From: Larix sibirica
Taxonomy: Eukaryota; Streptophyta; Pinopsida; Pinales; Pinaceae
Direction: 5' to 3'
DNA length: 14,118 bases
Assembly (NCBI GenBank): GCA_004151065.3
Contig: NWUY0300009003.1
Span: forward strand, 19,120-33,237
The notes under the pieces were generated by a model, which was given only the letters and a program-made list of their open reading frames with translations, ran no database searches and was not told the DNA's origin. The translations under genes and the position numbers were made by a program. Below are positions 1-8,704 of this stretch, one piece after another; the stretch's first letter is position 1, and every line of letters starts with the position of its first letter.

Positions 1-1560
1 CAATTTAGCCAATCAAAAATTAAATAAAAAGAAATAAATTCAATTTCATTTATTTAAATAATTGAATAAATATAAAAAGTTACAACATTACAAAACTTTT
101 AGTAATAAACTTTGATTTTTATGTATTTCACAAAATAATAGAGAACACTAAAACATATAGTCCATCCTAGACAAAGACTAATAATATAAATTTAATTATA
201 TCTATGATTTTTTTAATTACTTTTTATTTTTGATAAGTTATAGCCCCACATGAATTTGTAATATTTAGAAACATTATTGAGATATAGAGCACCTCCCTTA
301 AATACATTAATGTATGAATTAGAAATAATCTTTACTATATACAAAGTCACACCTTACAAATCGTTTTAAATACTTCAATAATATGTTTTCTAAAACATAA
401 TGATAAATATTAAGTTTAAAATTAAATTTGATTAGGATGATACATATTGTACATACCATCATATATTTATACTTTTCAACCTCATGCCATCAATCATATT
501 TAGTTTTTCATCTCCTGAGTATTAATGAGTTTGTCTTGTTGTTTCTTCAAATTATTTTCTACAACACATAATCCAAGTTCATAATTCACTTTGAAAATTT
601 GATTTAAGTTAACCTAAATATAAATATTAAGAGGTTTGTCTTCTTGTTTTTCAATGATAACGAGATGAGATTATTAAACTTTTTTTTCTAATAATTTTTT
701 TGAAAATACTTTAAAATATGGAAATAATTACACATTTTGTAAAGATTTATATGTCTTATTTCCACTTTGTTTTTTAAGAATTGGAAAGACTTTGTACTCT
801 CTTCATTTTAATTATTCTACCAGATGTAGCTTGTTTTTCCTTACTTCTTAGTACATAAAGGAGCTTTACCATCAATGCTACTACCACACTAATTATTTGA
901 GTTTCTTTTTCCAATAACTTATAATAATTACATAAATATTATTATGTAGCTTTTAATTGGGAAAATATATGAATAAGTGAAAAAATGTCCTTTAACATTG
1001 GGAGATTTTTATATTGATTTCCATTACTATTCTAATTTTCTTCAAATGTATTTTTATCAATTAATTTGACACATATTTATTAGTTCTCTGATTAATGATG
1101 TCCACTAAAATATGATTATAAAAGATAAAATATAATCATTAAATTCAAATCTTTATTTAAAAATTTATTTACTCTAACCACTTTCAAAGAAGAAATCTTT
1201 ATTATAGCTATCATAATTTTATTTAATCACAAAAAATTTCAAATTAAAACTATATCACTTTCATATTAAACATTGTTATAACACACATAAAAAGTAGCAA
1301 AGAGTTTCCAAAATACTAACTACTTAAATATATTTCCAAAATTAAAATATACATACACAAGTGATATAGAAATATGCTTTTATCACTTGGATTTGTTCTA
1401 ATTTTATCCAAAGCTAGAAAGATAAAAACTAAAGTAAACTAGCCACATTACAAGGGATTTAATCCACACTAAAGTTGTAATACTACTTTAGCATGCATTA
1501 GATAAGATTTTGCAAGGTTATGTTCATCACTGGGTGACACATTCACCAACTTAGTTTGCT
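1..1560. other. AT-rich non-coding sequence 3' of the terpene synthase
   Basis: No open frame of note, no RNA gene and no clear repeat family. Many short A and T runs. I see no further terpene synthase exon here. Confidence 0.7.
1458..1463 (-). terminator. Possible polyadenylation signal
   Basis: ATTAAA on the minus strand, about 120 nt beyond the stop codon. It is the nearest close variant of AATAAA that I found 3' of the gene. Plant signals are degenerate, so this is only a candidate. Confidence 0.25.
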
Positions 1561-1582
1561 TATTTCAGAATATGATACTATG

Positions 1583-1888
1583 TCATAAAGACACAGGTTG
1601 AATGAGGGTTCTCATTACCAAATTTTTGGTTTCCTTGTCTGCAATGGTGTACCCATCTCGATATTTGTACATGTAATTGGAAGCTCTGTAGATGTCAAAG
1701 GCAGGTTTCTTAGAAGTGCTTGAGAATGGAATATTATTATCCGGTCCCAAAATCTCCCAATTTAATTCTTTTATCATGTAATTAATAATAACATTTGCAT
1801 AATTGAGAGCATCATCCTCTGTTGTTCCAGGATTATCCTGCATATAACATGATATGCAAGAAGCATCTTCTCCATGGTCTCTGTCAAT
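1583..1888 (-). CDS. TPS exon 13: C-terminus
   Basis: Residues 745-845 and a TGA stop. [45 protein letters not shown] and the ending LIQPVSL match the C-terminal block of TPS-d1-like enzymes. The acceptor is ATGCAG|ATT. Confidence 0.95.
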   Translation of the reverse strand: MDRDHGEDASCISCYMQDNPGTTEDDALNYANVIINYMIKELNWEILGPDNNIPFSSTSKKPAFDIYRASNYMYKYRDGYTIADKETKNLVMRTLIQPVSL

Positions 1889-4800
1889 CTGCATTCATTC
1901 AACAATATTCACCATCATGACATTATTGTAAACCAAAGATAGCTAGACAATAATCATATTGAGACACAAAATTTAGATACCTTGTAGGCATTCATGTCAC
2001 CTCTTATCCGGCCAATGGAGGAGGCTAAATGATGGAACCTTGATGAAATATCAATTTCCTGCAATGGCAGGTGATCAAGAATCGGTACATCCAACGTGAG
2101 GATGGGCAATATTGCTATATGTAAACCGCTAGTAAGCCTGCTATTATTAAGGTATTCCTCAAACGTTGGTATATGACCACTTGCAATCCACCTCGCTTCT
2201 TCCATATGAGCATCAATTATAGTCTCCCACTGCACAGTTCCAAAGTAAAAAAAATGATGATAATTAGTTTCCGTTCTTTAATTAACATAATTTTCAAAAT
2301 ATATATTTTAAGGTGAGTTAAATTTATTTAATGAGGTCTGAAGTATAATGAATTTATGCTAGTTGAATAATATTGTGAATGAAAATTTTTTAGATGACTT
2401 AAGTTAAAGTAGAACACTAAGAACATGTGAAGTTAAAAAAAAAGTATTTATGCAAATCAATTGAATGTCAAAGTGCTTATTGTCCATACAGCTTTTCGAG
2501 CATAGGCAAGTGTGTCTCGTCCTTGTGTCTTCTCTGTGTCTCGTGCCATTTCATCAACTAGTTCATACAACGCCATGTAAGCAACTTTCATATAATCTGG
2601 AAGGCACTCTATAGTCGATGGATCCCATCTGATAGTTTGAAGAAACAAAAATGGTAATTAATGTAGCGCGTGAGTTAGGAAGTAGGGAGATAATACATTA
2701 TAACAAACTCCAAGCAAATATTCTTTTAGATGTCTTCAAACTTATCAATCAATCACAATCACCTCTTAATTGCTGCTGTAAAGATTTTAAGCTCATCAAA
2801 TGTCCCATAAGTGTCATATATGTCATCCAAACAAGTAGCGATTCCACATAATTTTGCAAAACCCAATCTAAACGCAGATTGTCTCGGATCCATCACAATA
2901 CACGATGCCATAGTGTAATATTCCACATGGCGATGCCGAGTGAAACTCATCTCAGACAAACCTGAATCTTTCCACCATCTACAAACAATTCAAAACATCT
3001 TCAACTAAGGTGAGGGGAGATGCCCATTTATAATATATATACAACTCTATAAAATAAAATGTAAATATTTCTTATAACTTCTAATTACCATAACCTTTTA
3101 AAACCATGTTAATTTATATCTAAATAAACAAAAATCCTTATTATTTTTTATCAATTAAAAAAGTCCATCTACAAAAACATCTATATTATAGAGAATATAC
3201 AATTCTAATGACATAACTCATCACCTTAAAAGAGATTGTAGCTCCACGTGTTGTAAGGAGTTGAACATATTGAATTCCAATTTTGCAAGTTCTACAAGTT
3301 TCTCACTCGTCATACTGGAAAGCAGGAAACACATTTTACAAAAACGCAGAGTATTTGACATTTCAATGAACCCATAACGTAGTAATTCACAAAATAATAG
3401 GAATCTATGTTAAAAAATATGGATCAATGGGCCTACTCATATGTACTCCATGGACTATCTGTCTCCTGTCCATGTACATCTATATAAGTCCTTGCTTCCC
3501 ATCTAGGTATAGTTGACTGCCAATCAAATTCCAAAACGTACTCAATCTGCCAACAACAAAATTGTAACTCTATTAAATGTATCATAGATTGAGACAGGGG
3601 CTCATGATAAAATGAAATTTGATGATAAATCTGATAAAATAAAACTAAGATGATGAATGTTCTAACCTCACGGGAAAGACTGGAAGGTGGAATCTTTTGT
3701 AGCGTCTCTTTTAAATATTTCCTAGAGAAGGTTTCAGCCTCTTCCATAACTTTTTCCCCCGGAAAGGCAAGGTGGGAAGCCCTAAATAGATTGAGAACGC
3801 TCCTGATCTCTGCCACTGTTTGAATAGAAGAGCAAACGAACTGTCCGTTTTGGTCTTTGAATTGTCCCAAACAATCTGAGAATCATTTATATTTAACAAT
3901 CACAGGTCATCAAAAATAATTCAATCTAACATATTATTAATAATATTGAATGACATAGATATATACTAGCAAGTTATTTAATTTGGAACGGTGAATAGTT
4001 ACAAGTTAAGTAATTTCAAGAACTAGGAATTGTGTGCTATCGATACCTATACAAATGATCATATATATATATATATAAAATTTGTAACGACAATAATATA
4101 ATAACCTGAAGAAACATTATATCCATGTAGTCGAAGAATTCTAAGGCCCAAAGCTGTTGCGTTGAGATCAGGTAAGAGATCGTCTCTACCACATCCAATG
4201 CCGTTTCCGTTCCAATAACTGTAGGCAAAATACATGAGTTTGTCGTTATAATATTGCATGATTAATCTGCAGAAGACAGTGATGGTAGAGGCATCGGGAC
4301 TGACCTGTAAACATAATCAAGCGTTACTTGTATCTCAGTTTTGAAATGTCTGTCAATTCCCAATCGTTCAACGGAATCCACCATCCAAAGGCGTTGAAAC
4401 AAATCCATGGGATATATACAGCGCACTGCAATTTGAAAACAAGTATAAATTACTGAAATCGGAGAGATATTCCATACATATTCGTAAACTAATTAATCAT
4501 TTCATTAGGTTAATAGCGTTGAAACAAATCCATGAGATATATACAACTCACTACAATTACAATTTCAAATAAGTATAAAGATTATTGAAATGGGAGAGAT
4601 ATCGTATCATTTATGTTACTAAAAGATAGTATAATATATATATATATATATATATATATCATGGATGTTGGAACATATACAACAACCAGCTCAATCAATA
4701 TAAAAATATTACCATAATTGCCAAACTTATTTAAAATATTGTTCAAATATGCGAGGCATTTTGAATCTCCAGTGTGCACTGAAGCAAAAGCAGTGGAAGC

Positions 4801-6236
4801 GAGCGAGCTTAAGAATGATCCAACAGCCATATTTCCATCCCAATCAGTATTAACTGTGTGATTTTGCTTTCCCTCCAACGAATACAAAGATGGCGTGGCA
4901 ACACTGTCCATTGAAACACAGTGATATACACGGGGATTGCATCAATATCGATTTTAAATTTGGTGAAATAAGTTTGAATGTTTTGTGTGTGTAAAACTTG
5001 AGGTGTTACCTAGCAAGAACAGCCTCCCGCTTCTTGGACAGTGATTGGAGACAAGGTAGTTCATACGGAAGGCTCAGCTGAAGCGATTTGGCTTGGTTGA
5101 GCAACCCACCAAAGATTATCTCGAACTCAGCCGAGAGACTCGAACCATACTGTACCTGTTCTTCTATCCCTCTTCTTATGAAATCAAGACCTATCAAACA
5201 TGTACCACATAAATCTAACAATCCCATAATCTTGCAACGATTAGATATATGTTATAACAAGATTAGAATATATGTTAGAACAAGATTGGAATATATGTTA
5301 GAATATTGATAATACAATATAAAAAATGGTACCTTGTTCTATTTGTACAGGTTCGATTTTCCAAGTAACGAGAGTAATGACACAGGCTAAGGTGATAACA
5401 AGTCGATGAGAGAGTGAAAGCTCTGACTCTGATCCCCGTGAACCATCTTGCAGTTGATTTAGCAAAATCCAGTCAATTGTTTGTGAGAATTGAGGGCGAG
5501 AAGAGCCATCAATGCTGCCGTATGTATATGGACTGTTTAATTGTTCTCCATCTCCCATCCAAATTGAAGTAAACATCTGCTTAACCTCCTCAATGAGTCT
5601 CTCAACACGTTCACTGTAAGAAGCTTGCTGACAAACATACAAATCTCTAGTTAGTATAATAATTGAATGAATTCAATGCTAAATGAGTTGCTGTTCTTAT
5701 TCTTTATTCAGGAAAAGCATTATCATATTTGATGTTTAATAATTTTTACTACTGATAACACATACCATAAGTAATAAACTAGATTTTTAAACTTAGAGTT
5801 AACTGACTAATGAACGTATGCTAAACTCTAACTGTTCTGCTAATAATAGAACTGAATTTCTAACACAATATAGCTGCAAAATGGGAATATGAATTGTAAA
5901 ATTTTTGAAGCTCATTACCCCATAATAATCTGTTGACAGAGATTTTAATAAGTCATCGTCCCACAGGTTGGGATGAAAAACGCCTTTGCGCCTTTGTACA
6001 CCATGATCATCCTCCTCCTCATCACCTGCTTTAGTCATTGTTGTCATGTCTGTGGCTGCACGCAGTCTTGGCATTTGGAGAGCACTTCTACCTGTCGTTC
6101 TCAGTGTTTTGAACATATAATTCGATTTAATCGATCGTACTTGACTCAGAACATTTGGCATCTTTGTGGACAAATTCCAACATTGATTGACAGATGGAAC
6201 CACCGAGATTTCAAGATTTTTAATGACAGCCTGCAT
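1583..6236 (-). CDS. Three-domain class I terpene synthase (TPS-d, conifer type), 13 exons
   Basis: Exons, 5' to 3' on the minus strand: 6236-5919, 5627-5333, 5190-5010, 4903-4713, 4425-4305, 4218-4106, 3875-3667, 3546-3437, 3314-3225, 2978-2763, 2628-2490, 2229-1981, 1888-1583. All 12 introns are GT-AG, all phases agree, and the 2538-nt CDS gives 845 residues with no stop. Seen: a basic, Ser/Thr-rich N-terminus (about 1-70), RRx8W at 82-92, gamma/beta helices, DLNA (386-389) where class II enzymes have DxDD, RHR at 557-559, DDIYD at 594-598, and a GDMNAYKID site at 738-746. The family uses the last two to bind Mg2+ and ionise a prenyl diphosphate. Inference: a plastid class I mono- or diterpene synthase; the substrate and product cannot be read from sequence. 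The length fits three-domain conifer synthases (about 800-870 aa) and exceeds two-domain TPS-d1 enzymes (about 600-640). The start is the first ATG after an in-frame TAG. Confidence 0.93.
1981..2229 (-). CDS. TPS exon 12: class I domain, first half of NSE/DTE site
   Basis: Residues 662-744. It begins [18 protein letters not shown], continues [10 protein letters not shown] and ends [10 protein letters not shown]. The second metal-binding motif spans the next junction: Asp739, Ala742, Asp746. Both junctions are phase 0. Confidence 0.94.
2490..2628 (-). CDS. TPS exon 11: class I domain
   Basis: Residues 615-661. [25 protein letters not shown] and [12 protein letters not shown] are typical of conifer TPS-d class I domains. 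Acceptor ATCAG|A completes the Arg codon; the exon ends on a complete codon before GTATGG. Confidence 0.94.
2763..2978 (-). CDS. TPS exon 10: catalytic DDxxD exon
   Basis: Residues 543-614 plus two bases of codon 615. RWWKDSGL, the [13 protein letters not shown] block (arginines 557 and 559 of the RxR site), RLGFAK and [14 protein letters not shown] are all present. DDIYD (594-598) is a full DDxxD Mg2+-binding motif on helix D, so the ionisation machinery looks intact. Confidence 0.95.
3225..3314 (-). CDS. TPS exon 9: start of class I domain
   Basis: Residues 513-542 plus two bases of codon 543. It reads [15 protein letters not shown] then [11 protein letters not shown], the conserved ELAKLEFN helix. 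The exon is only 90 nt and was assembled by hand; both junctions are phase 2. The short TYDMTSEK linker before it resembles TPS-d1 enzymes more than taxadiene or bisabolene synthases. Confidence 0.92.
3437..3546 (-). CDS. TPS exon 8: beta/alpha transition
   Basis: Residues 477-512 plus two bases of codon 513. [24 protein letters not shown] and DSPWSTY match the beta-to-alpha linker of TPS-d proteins (IPRxEARxYID). Acceptor TTGGCAG|ATT, donor GA|GTAGGC. Confidence 0.92.
3667..3875 (-). CDS. TPS exon 7: beta domain
   Basis: Residues 407-476. It holds [37 protein letters not shown] and SSLSRE, the standard conifer TPS beta-domain helices. It ends on a complete codon. The following 120-nt intron is open in the same frame. 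Confidence 0.92.
4106..4218 (-). CDS. TPS exon 6: beta domain, site equivalent to DxDD
   Basis: Residues 369-406 plus one base of codon 407. It carries [34 protein letters not shown]. The class II protonation motif would be D-x-D-D at 386-389, but the residues are D-L-N-A, so protonation-initiated cyclisation is not expected. The AG|T acceptor in CCTACAG restores the frame exactly. Confidence 0.9.
4305..4425 (-). CDS. TPS exon 5: gamma/beta junction
   Basis: Residues 329-368 plus two bases of codon 369. It begins [13 protein letters not shown] and continues [14 protein letters not shown], a strongly conserved conifer block. The exon is stop-free (39 full codons plus split codons at each end) and was assembled by hand from its splice sites. 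Its first half is duplicated inside the preceding intron (see 4516-4602). Confidence 0.9.
4516..4602 (-). repeat. Partial duplicate of exon 5 and its acceptor, inside intron 4
   Basis: 4516-4602 is a diverged direct copy of 4391-4470 (offset 125 bp). It contains the first part of exon 5, its AG acceptor and the upstream intron sequence. The copy keeps an AG acceptor (4551-4552). Spliced from exon 4 it would continue in frame for about 13 codons, then hit TAA. It is a fossil exon fragment, not a coding exon. Confidence 0.8.
4634..4659. repeat. (TA)n microsatellite in intron 4
   Basis: About 13 uninterrupted TA dinucleotides within intron 4. A shorter (AT)8 tract lies in intron 6 at 4061-4077. 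Both are likely to be length-polymorphic. Confidence 0.9.
4713..4903 (-). CDS. TPS exon 4: gamma domain with altered second QW motif
   Basis: Residues 265-328 plus one base of codon 329. SLYSLEG and [15 protein letters not shown] match the family. Between them, the usual xQSxDGSFLSSP block reads [11 protein letters not shown], about four residues short, with about three extra residues before the DW. The intron before it contains no other usable AG, so the ACAG|TG acceptor is well supported. Confidence 0.88.
5010..5190 (-). CDS. TPS exon 3: gamma domain helices
   Basis: Residues 205-264 plus two bases of codon 265. It contains [21 protein letters not shown] and LSLPYELP, matching the conserved D-F-E-I-I-F and L-P-Y-D-L-P blocks of three-domain conifer synthases. 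Phase 1 in, phase 2 out; acceptor TTTGATAG, donor AG|GTAACA. Confidence 0.9.
5240..5307. repeat. 23-bp tandem repeat in intron 2
   Basis: Three units of 22-23 bp built on TTAGAATATATGTTAGAAC, at about 5240-5261, 5262-5284 and 5285-5307. The second and third are the most alike. They lie wholly inside intron 2. Confidence 0.8.
5333..5627 (-). CDS. TPS exon 2: decayed start of gamma domain
   Basis: Residues 107-204 plus one base of codon 205. It carries [15 protein letters not shown], then [16 protein letters not shown], then QLQDGSRG. In related three-domain synthases this region reads SAYDTAWVAR...DGS and QxxDGSWG. Here the first is shortened in frame and the QW-motif Trp is Arg170. Acceptor TTTGTCAG, donor G|GTACCA. 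Confidence 0.9.
5919..6236 (-). CDS. TPS exon 1: transit peptide and RRx8W
   Basis: Residues 1-106. The first 70 or so residues are rich in Ser, Thr, Lys and Arg with only one acidic residue (Glu9), as in plastid transit peptides. An acidic stretch GDEEEDD follows, then RR (82-83), eight residues and Trp92, then [10 protein letters not shown]. The exon ends on a complete codon before GTAATG. An in-frame TAG lies shortly upstream of the ATG. The cleavage site is not evident, but the RR pair is the usual working boundary of the mature enzyme. Confidence 0.88.
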
Positions 6237-6334
6237 TGTTGCTGCTGGTCGGAAGTTCGACCTACACTAATCGAGATAATGGATAGTGCAACAGAGTCTT
6301 CGGCCTTCTTCGTGATTGCATATGTCCAGCTCTT

Positions 6335-6342
6335 CTTAAATA
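6335..6342 (-). promoter_or_regulatory. Possible TATA-like box of the terpene synthase
   Basis: TATTTAAG on the minus strand, about 100 nt upstream of the ATG. If used, transcription would begin near 6305-6312 and give a 5' leader of about 70 nt. It is not a strict TATAAA, and AT-rich DNA makes chance matches common. Confidence 0.25.
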
Positions 6343-6373
6343 TTTGTGCAACTACTCTCTCGACATAGAAGGC

Positions 6374-6450
6374 TGGGAACAAAATACTAAAAAATTGGAG
6401 ATATTTTCAAGGGTGGGAACAAAATACAAAAAGGTGATAGATATTCAAAT
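6374..6450. repeat. 40-bp tandem duplication upstream of the ATG
   Basis: TGGGAACAAAATAC occurs at 6374 and again at 6414, each followed by a similar A-rich and GATATT-containing stretch. The period is 40 bp. It lies 140-215 nt upstream of the start codon, so in the probable promoter. Confidence 0.75.
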
Positions 6451-6520
6451 CTTCCAGCGCATTACAATCTTGGATTTAGGGTAAATGGCGCGCTAGTCCA
6501 AATAAAAAATTCAAGGAGAA

Positions 6521-6625
6521 AGATAAATTAATTGAAGTTTTGAATGGATATTTTACAAATGTATGCCATGTAAGTTGATAGAGAATAAATTAAATAATTG
6601 AAGTTTTGAATGGTATTTTACAAAT
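6521..6625. repeat. About 65-bp direct repeat upstream of the gene
   Basis: 6521-6560 and 6582-6625 share ATTGAAGTTTTGAATGG followed by TATTTTACAAAT, with few differences. It is a second local duplication in the upstream region. Confidence 0.75.
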
Positions 6626-7104
6626 TAATAGATATCTTCACATACATGCATGTAACACATAGAGAACAAGAAAACAAGTTTACTTATCACTAATTAATCA
6701 AAAGGAAGATGTATCATTACATTGTTATTCTTCTCATTCATATAAGGATTATGGTACAGGTTAGCTTATATTAATAAACTATAGTATATTTTTTATAAAT
6801 TAAAGATATTTATATGGGAAGAGGAAAAGTGAAAATAATTTTAAGATATTTATAAATTTACATCATAATAAAATGTTGAAATTTAAGTAGTTTCTAGAAA
6901 GATGATGTAAACATTTAACAACTTTGTGTAAATTTTTGAGATATTTTTAAATGCAAATTTTAATTTGCAATATATAAATGTTTTTTTAATTATATTTTAT
7001 ATTTAAAATTTTTAAAACTAAAAATTTTTATTAAAAATACATTAATTATTCAAAGTAAATATAAGCACATGTGAGAACGAACCAAATAAATATTTTCACA
7101 AAAG

Positions 7105-7199
7105 AAATATCAATCAACCTAAAGAGAATTAGGATACAAAGATATCCTTTAATAAATATCAACTAACATAAAGAGAATTAGGCTACAAAGATATCCTTT
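7105..7199. repeat. 46-bp direct repeat, period 49
   Basis: 7105-7150 and 7154-7199 match along 46 bp with about four differences, sharing AAAGAGAATTAGG and TACAAAGATATCCTTT. A tandem pair of recent origin; no coding potential. Confidence 0.85.
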
Positions 7200-7208
7200 G
7201 ATATATTA

Positions 7209-7775
7209 GAGCAAACACTACACTTTATATTTATATATAACAAAGAGATTATCAATTTTCAAGTGGTGTTAGTAAACAAAACTATTATTTAAAAATGAAA
7301 TTGAAATTCAATAATACTTTCTTAATGTAAGGATTGAACCTAAAGCATCAGTGTCAAATTATCGTCCAAAGAAATAGAATAAAAGTAAATACATAGTGTA
7401 AATTAAACAAATACCTTGATTTAATTTTAATGTGAGTACTTAGAGTAGTTGGCATCATTGTGATCATTCGAGCAAACATTACAATGTACTTGTGTACAAG
7501 AAAGAAATTGGCAATTCCCAAGTGGTGTTATTAAACCAAATTATTAGTTGTAAACAAAATTAAAATCCTACAATATATTTAATTAATGTGAAGATTAAAC
7601 CTAAGGATAATACAAATCATATGTATTCATACGATAGATGTTACATTATTCTCTAAAAGGATGTGATGAAAATGAAAAGGAAGTAAATACATAGTGTAAA
7701 TTAAATATGTGACTTTTTGGAGACAATCTCAATGCTAGCTAGCACTTTGACTTAGTTGGAATCATTGTGGCATTA
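7209..7775. repeat. Diverged tandem duplication of about 260-300 bp
   Basis: Block A (7209-7469) and block B (7470-7775) share, in order, GAGCAAACA, CAAGTGGTGTTA, a region near TTAATGTGAAG/TTAATGTAAGG, an identical 25-bp core (7383-7407 and 7681-7705) and TAGTTGG-ATCATTGTG. Block B has insertions. No family was recognised. Confidence 0.75.
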
Positions 7776-8704
7776 TCACAGTAAATAATGAAAGTGACTA
7801 AAAAATGAAAGCAATTTCAATCGCTAAATAAACTTTAAAAAATTATCATTAAACTAAAAGAAAACCATTATATAATTGATTTATTTCTTTAATTAATTAA
7901 AGTTTTTGAAAAAAATAGACTTAAGCTAATTCAAAAAATATAAACATACAATCCATTGTTATGATTTAGATCATTGTCTTACTAAGTTTATAGAAAATAC
8001 ATTAGAAACTAGTATTAAAATCTAAATCTAACCTCAAACATAATAATAACGAACTCATCACATTCCACTAAGTTATAAGCTCAAGAAAGAAAATTGTAAA
8101 CTACTCCCTAAAAATACACACCTACAAGTGTATTCAAATCTAAAGTTAACCTCAAACACACATGTTTTGGTAATCTTGGAACATAAAATATTTATGGAAG
8201 ATTTTTATCTTTTCAGGATTCTAATTTTAATTAAGAATCTAAAATTAATTATGGGTTTATAGTTTCAATGTTATTAGATTAAATTGTTTCTGAAAATTTA
8301 GTCTTTATAATTTTCCAAGTACAATAAAAATTATTATTATACATGTTTCAAGAATTAAATTGATAAAAAGAAATATTTTTGGAAGATTATCAAAGTAAAT
8401 GTTAATAAAATATATATTATATATTTGTGGGATTAATGGTTAAGAATATGTTTTTCCTTTTAGAAAGTCATGGACTCAAATATGAAGGGACTAAGTATAT
8501 ACACCTTCATAGATTTTAATGGTCAAACGCTTGCAAAAGAAATAGCTTATATACACCACTTTAAACTTTCACAATCAAAAAGATATTTTTCCCAACCACA
8601 AAAAGGTCTCATACCAATTTAGTGTTTAGTTTAACCACCACCTTAACATTTGATAATAATTATAATTATTTTTTTTCCAAATATCATATCAAAATGAAAC
8701 TAAC

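Noticed and set aside
4106-4218. Class II (DxDD) activity, making the enzyme bifunctional
   Set aside because: The motif position reads DLNA; two of the three acidic residues are missing.
4219-4259. Upstream extension of exon 6 to an ATG at 4259 or the acceptor near 4275
   Set aside because: The CCTACAG|T acceptor at 4218 completes the split Ser codon and the conserved YWNGNGIG block; the extension adds unrelated residues.
5973-6368. Plus-strand 131-codon open frame
   Set aside because: It is antisense to TPS exon 1 and its upstream region, with no recognisable motif; the minus-strand reading is strongly supported.
6146-6382. Minus-strand 78-codon frame overlapping exon 1 as an alternative N-terminus
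   Set aside because: It lacks an ATG at its start, is out of frame with exon 1, and shows no TPS motif. The ATG at 6236 gives the expected leader and RRx8W.
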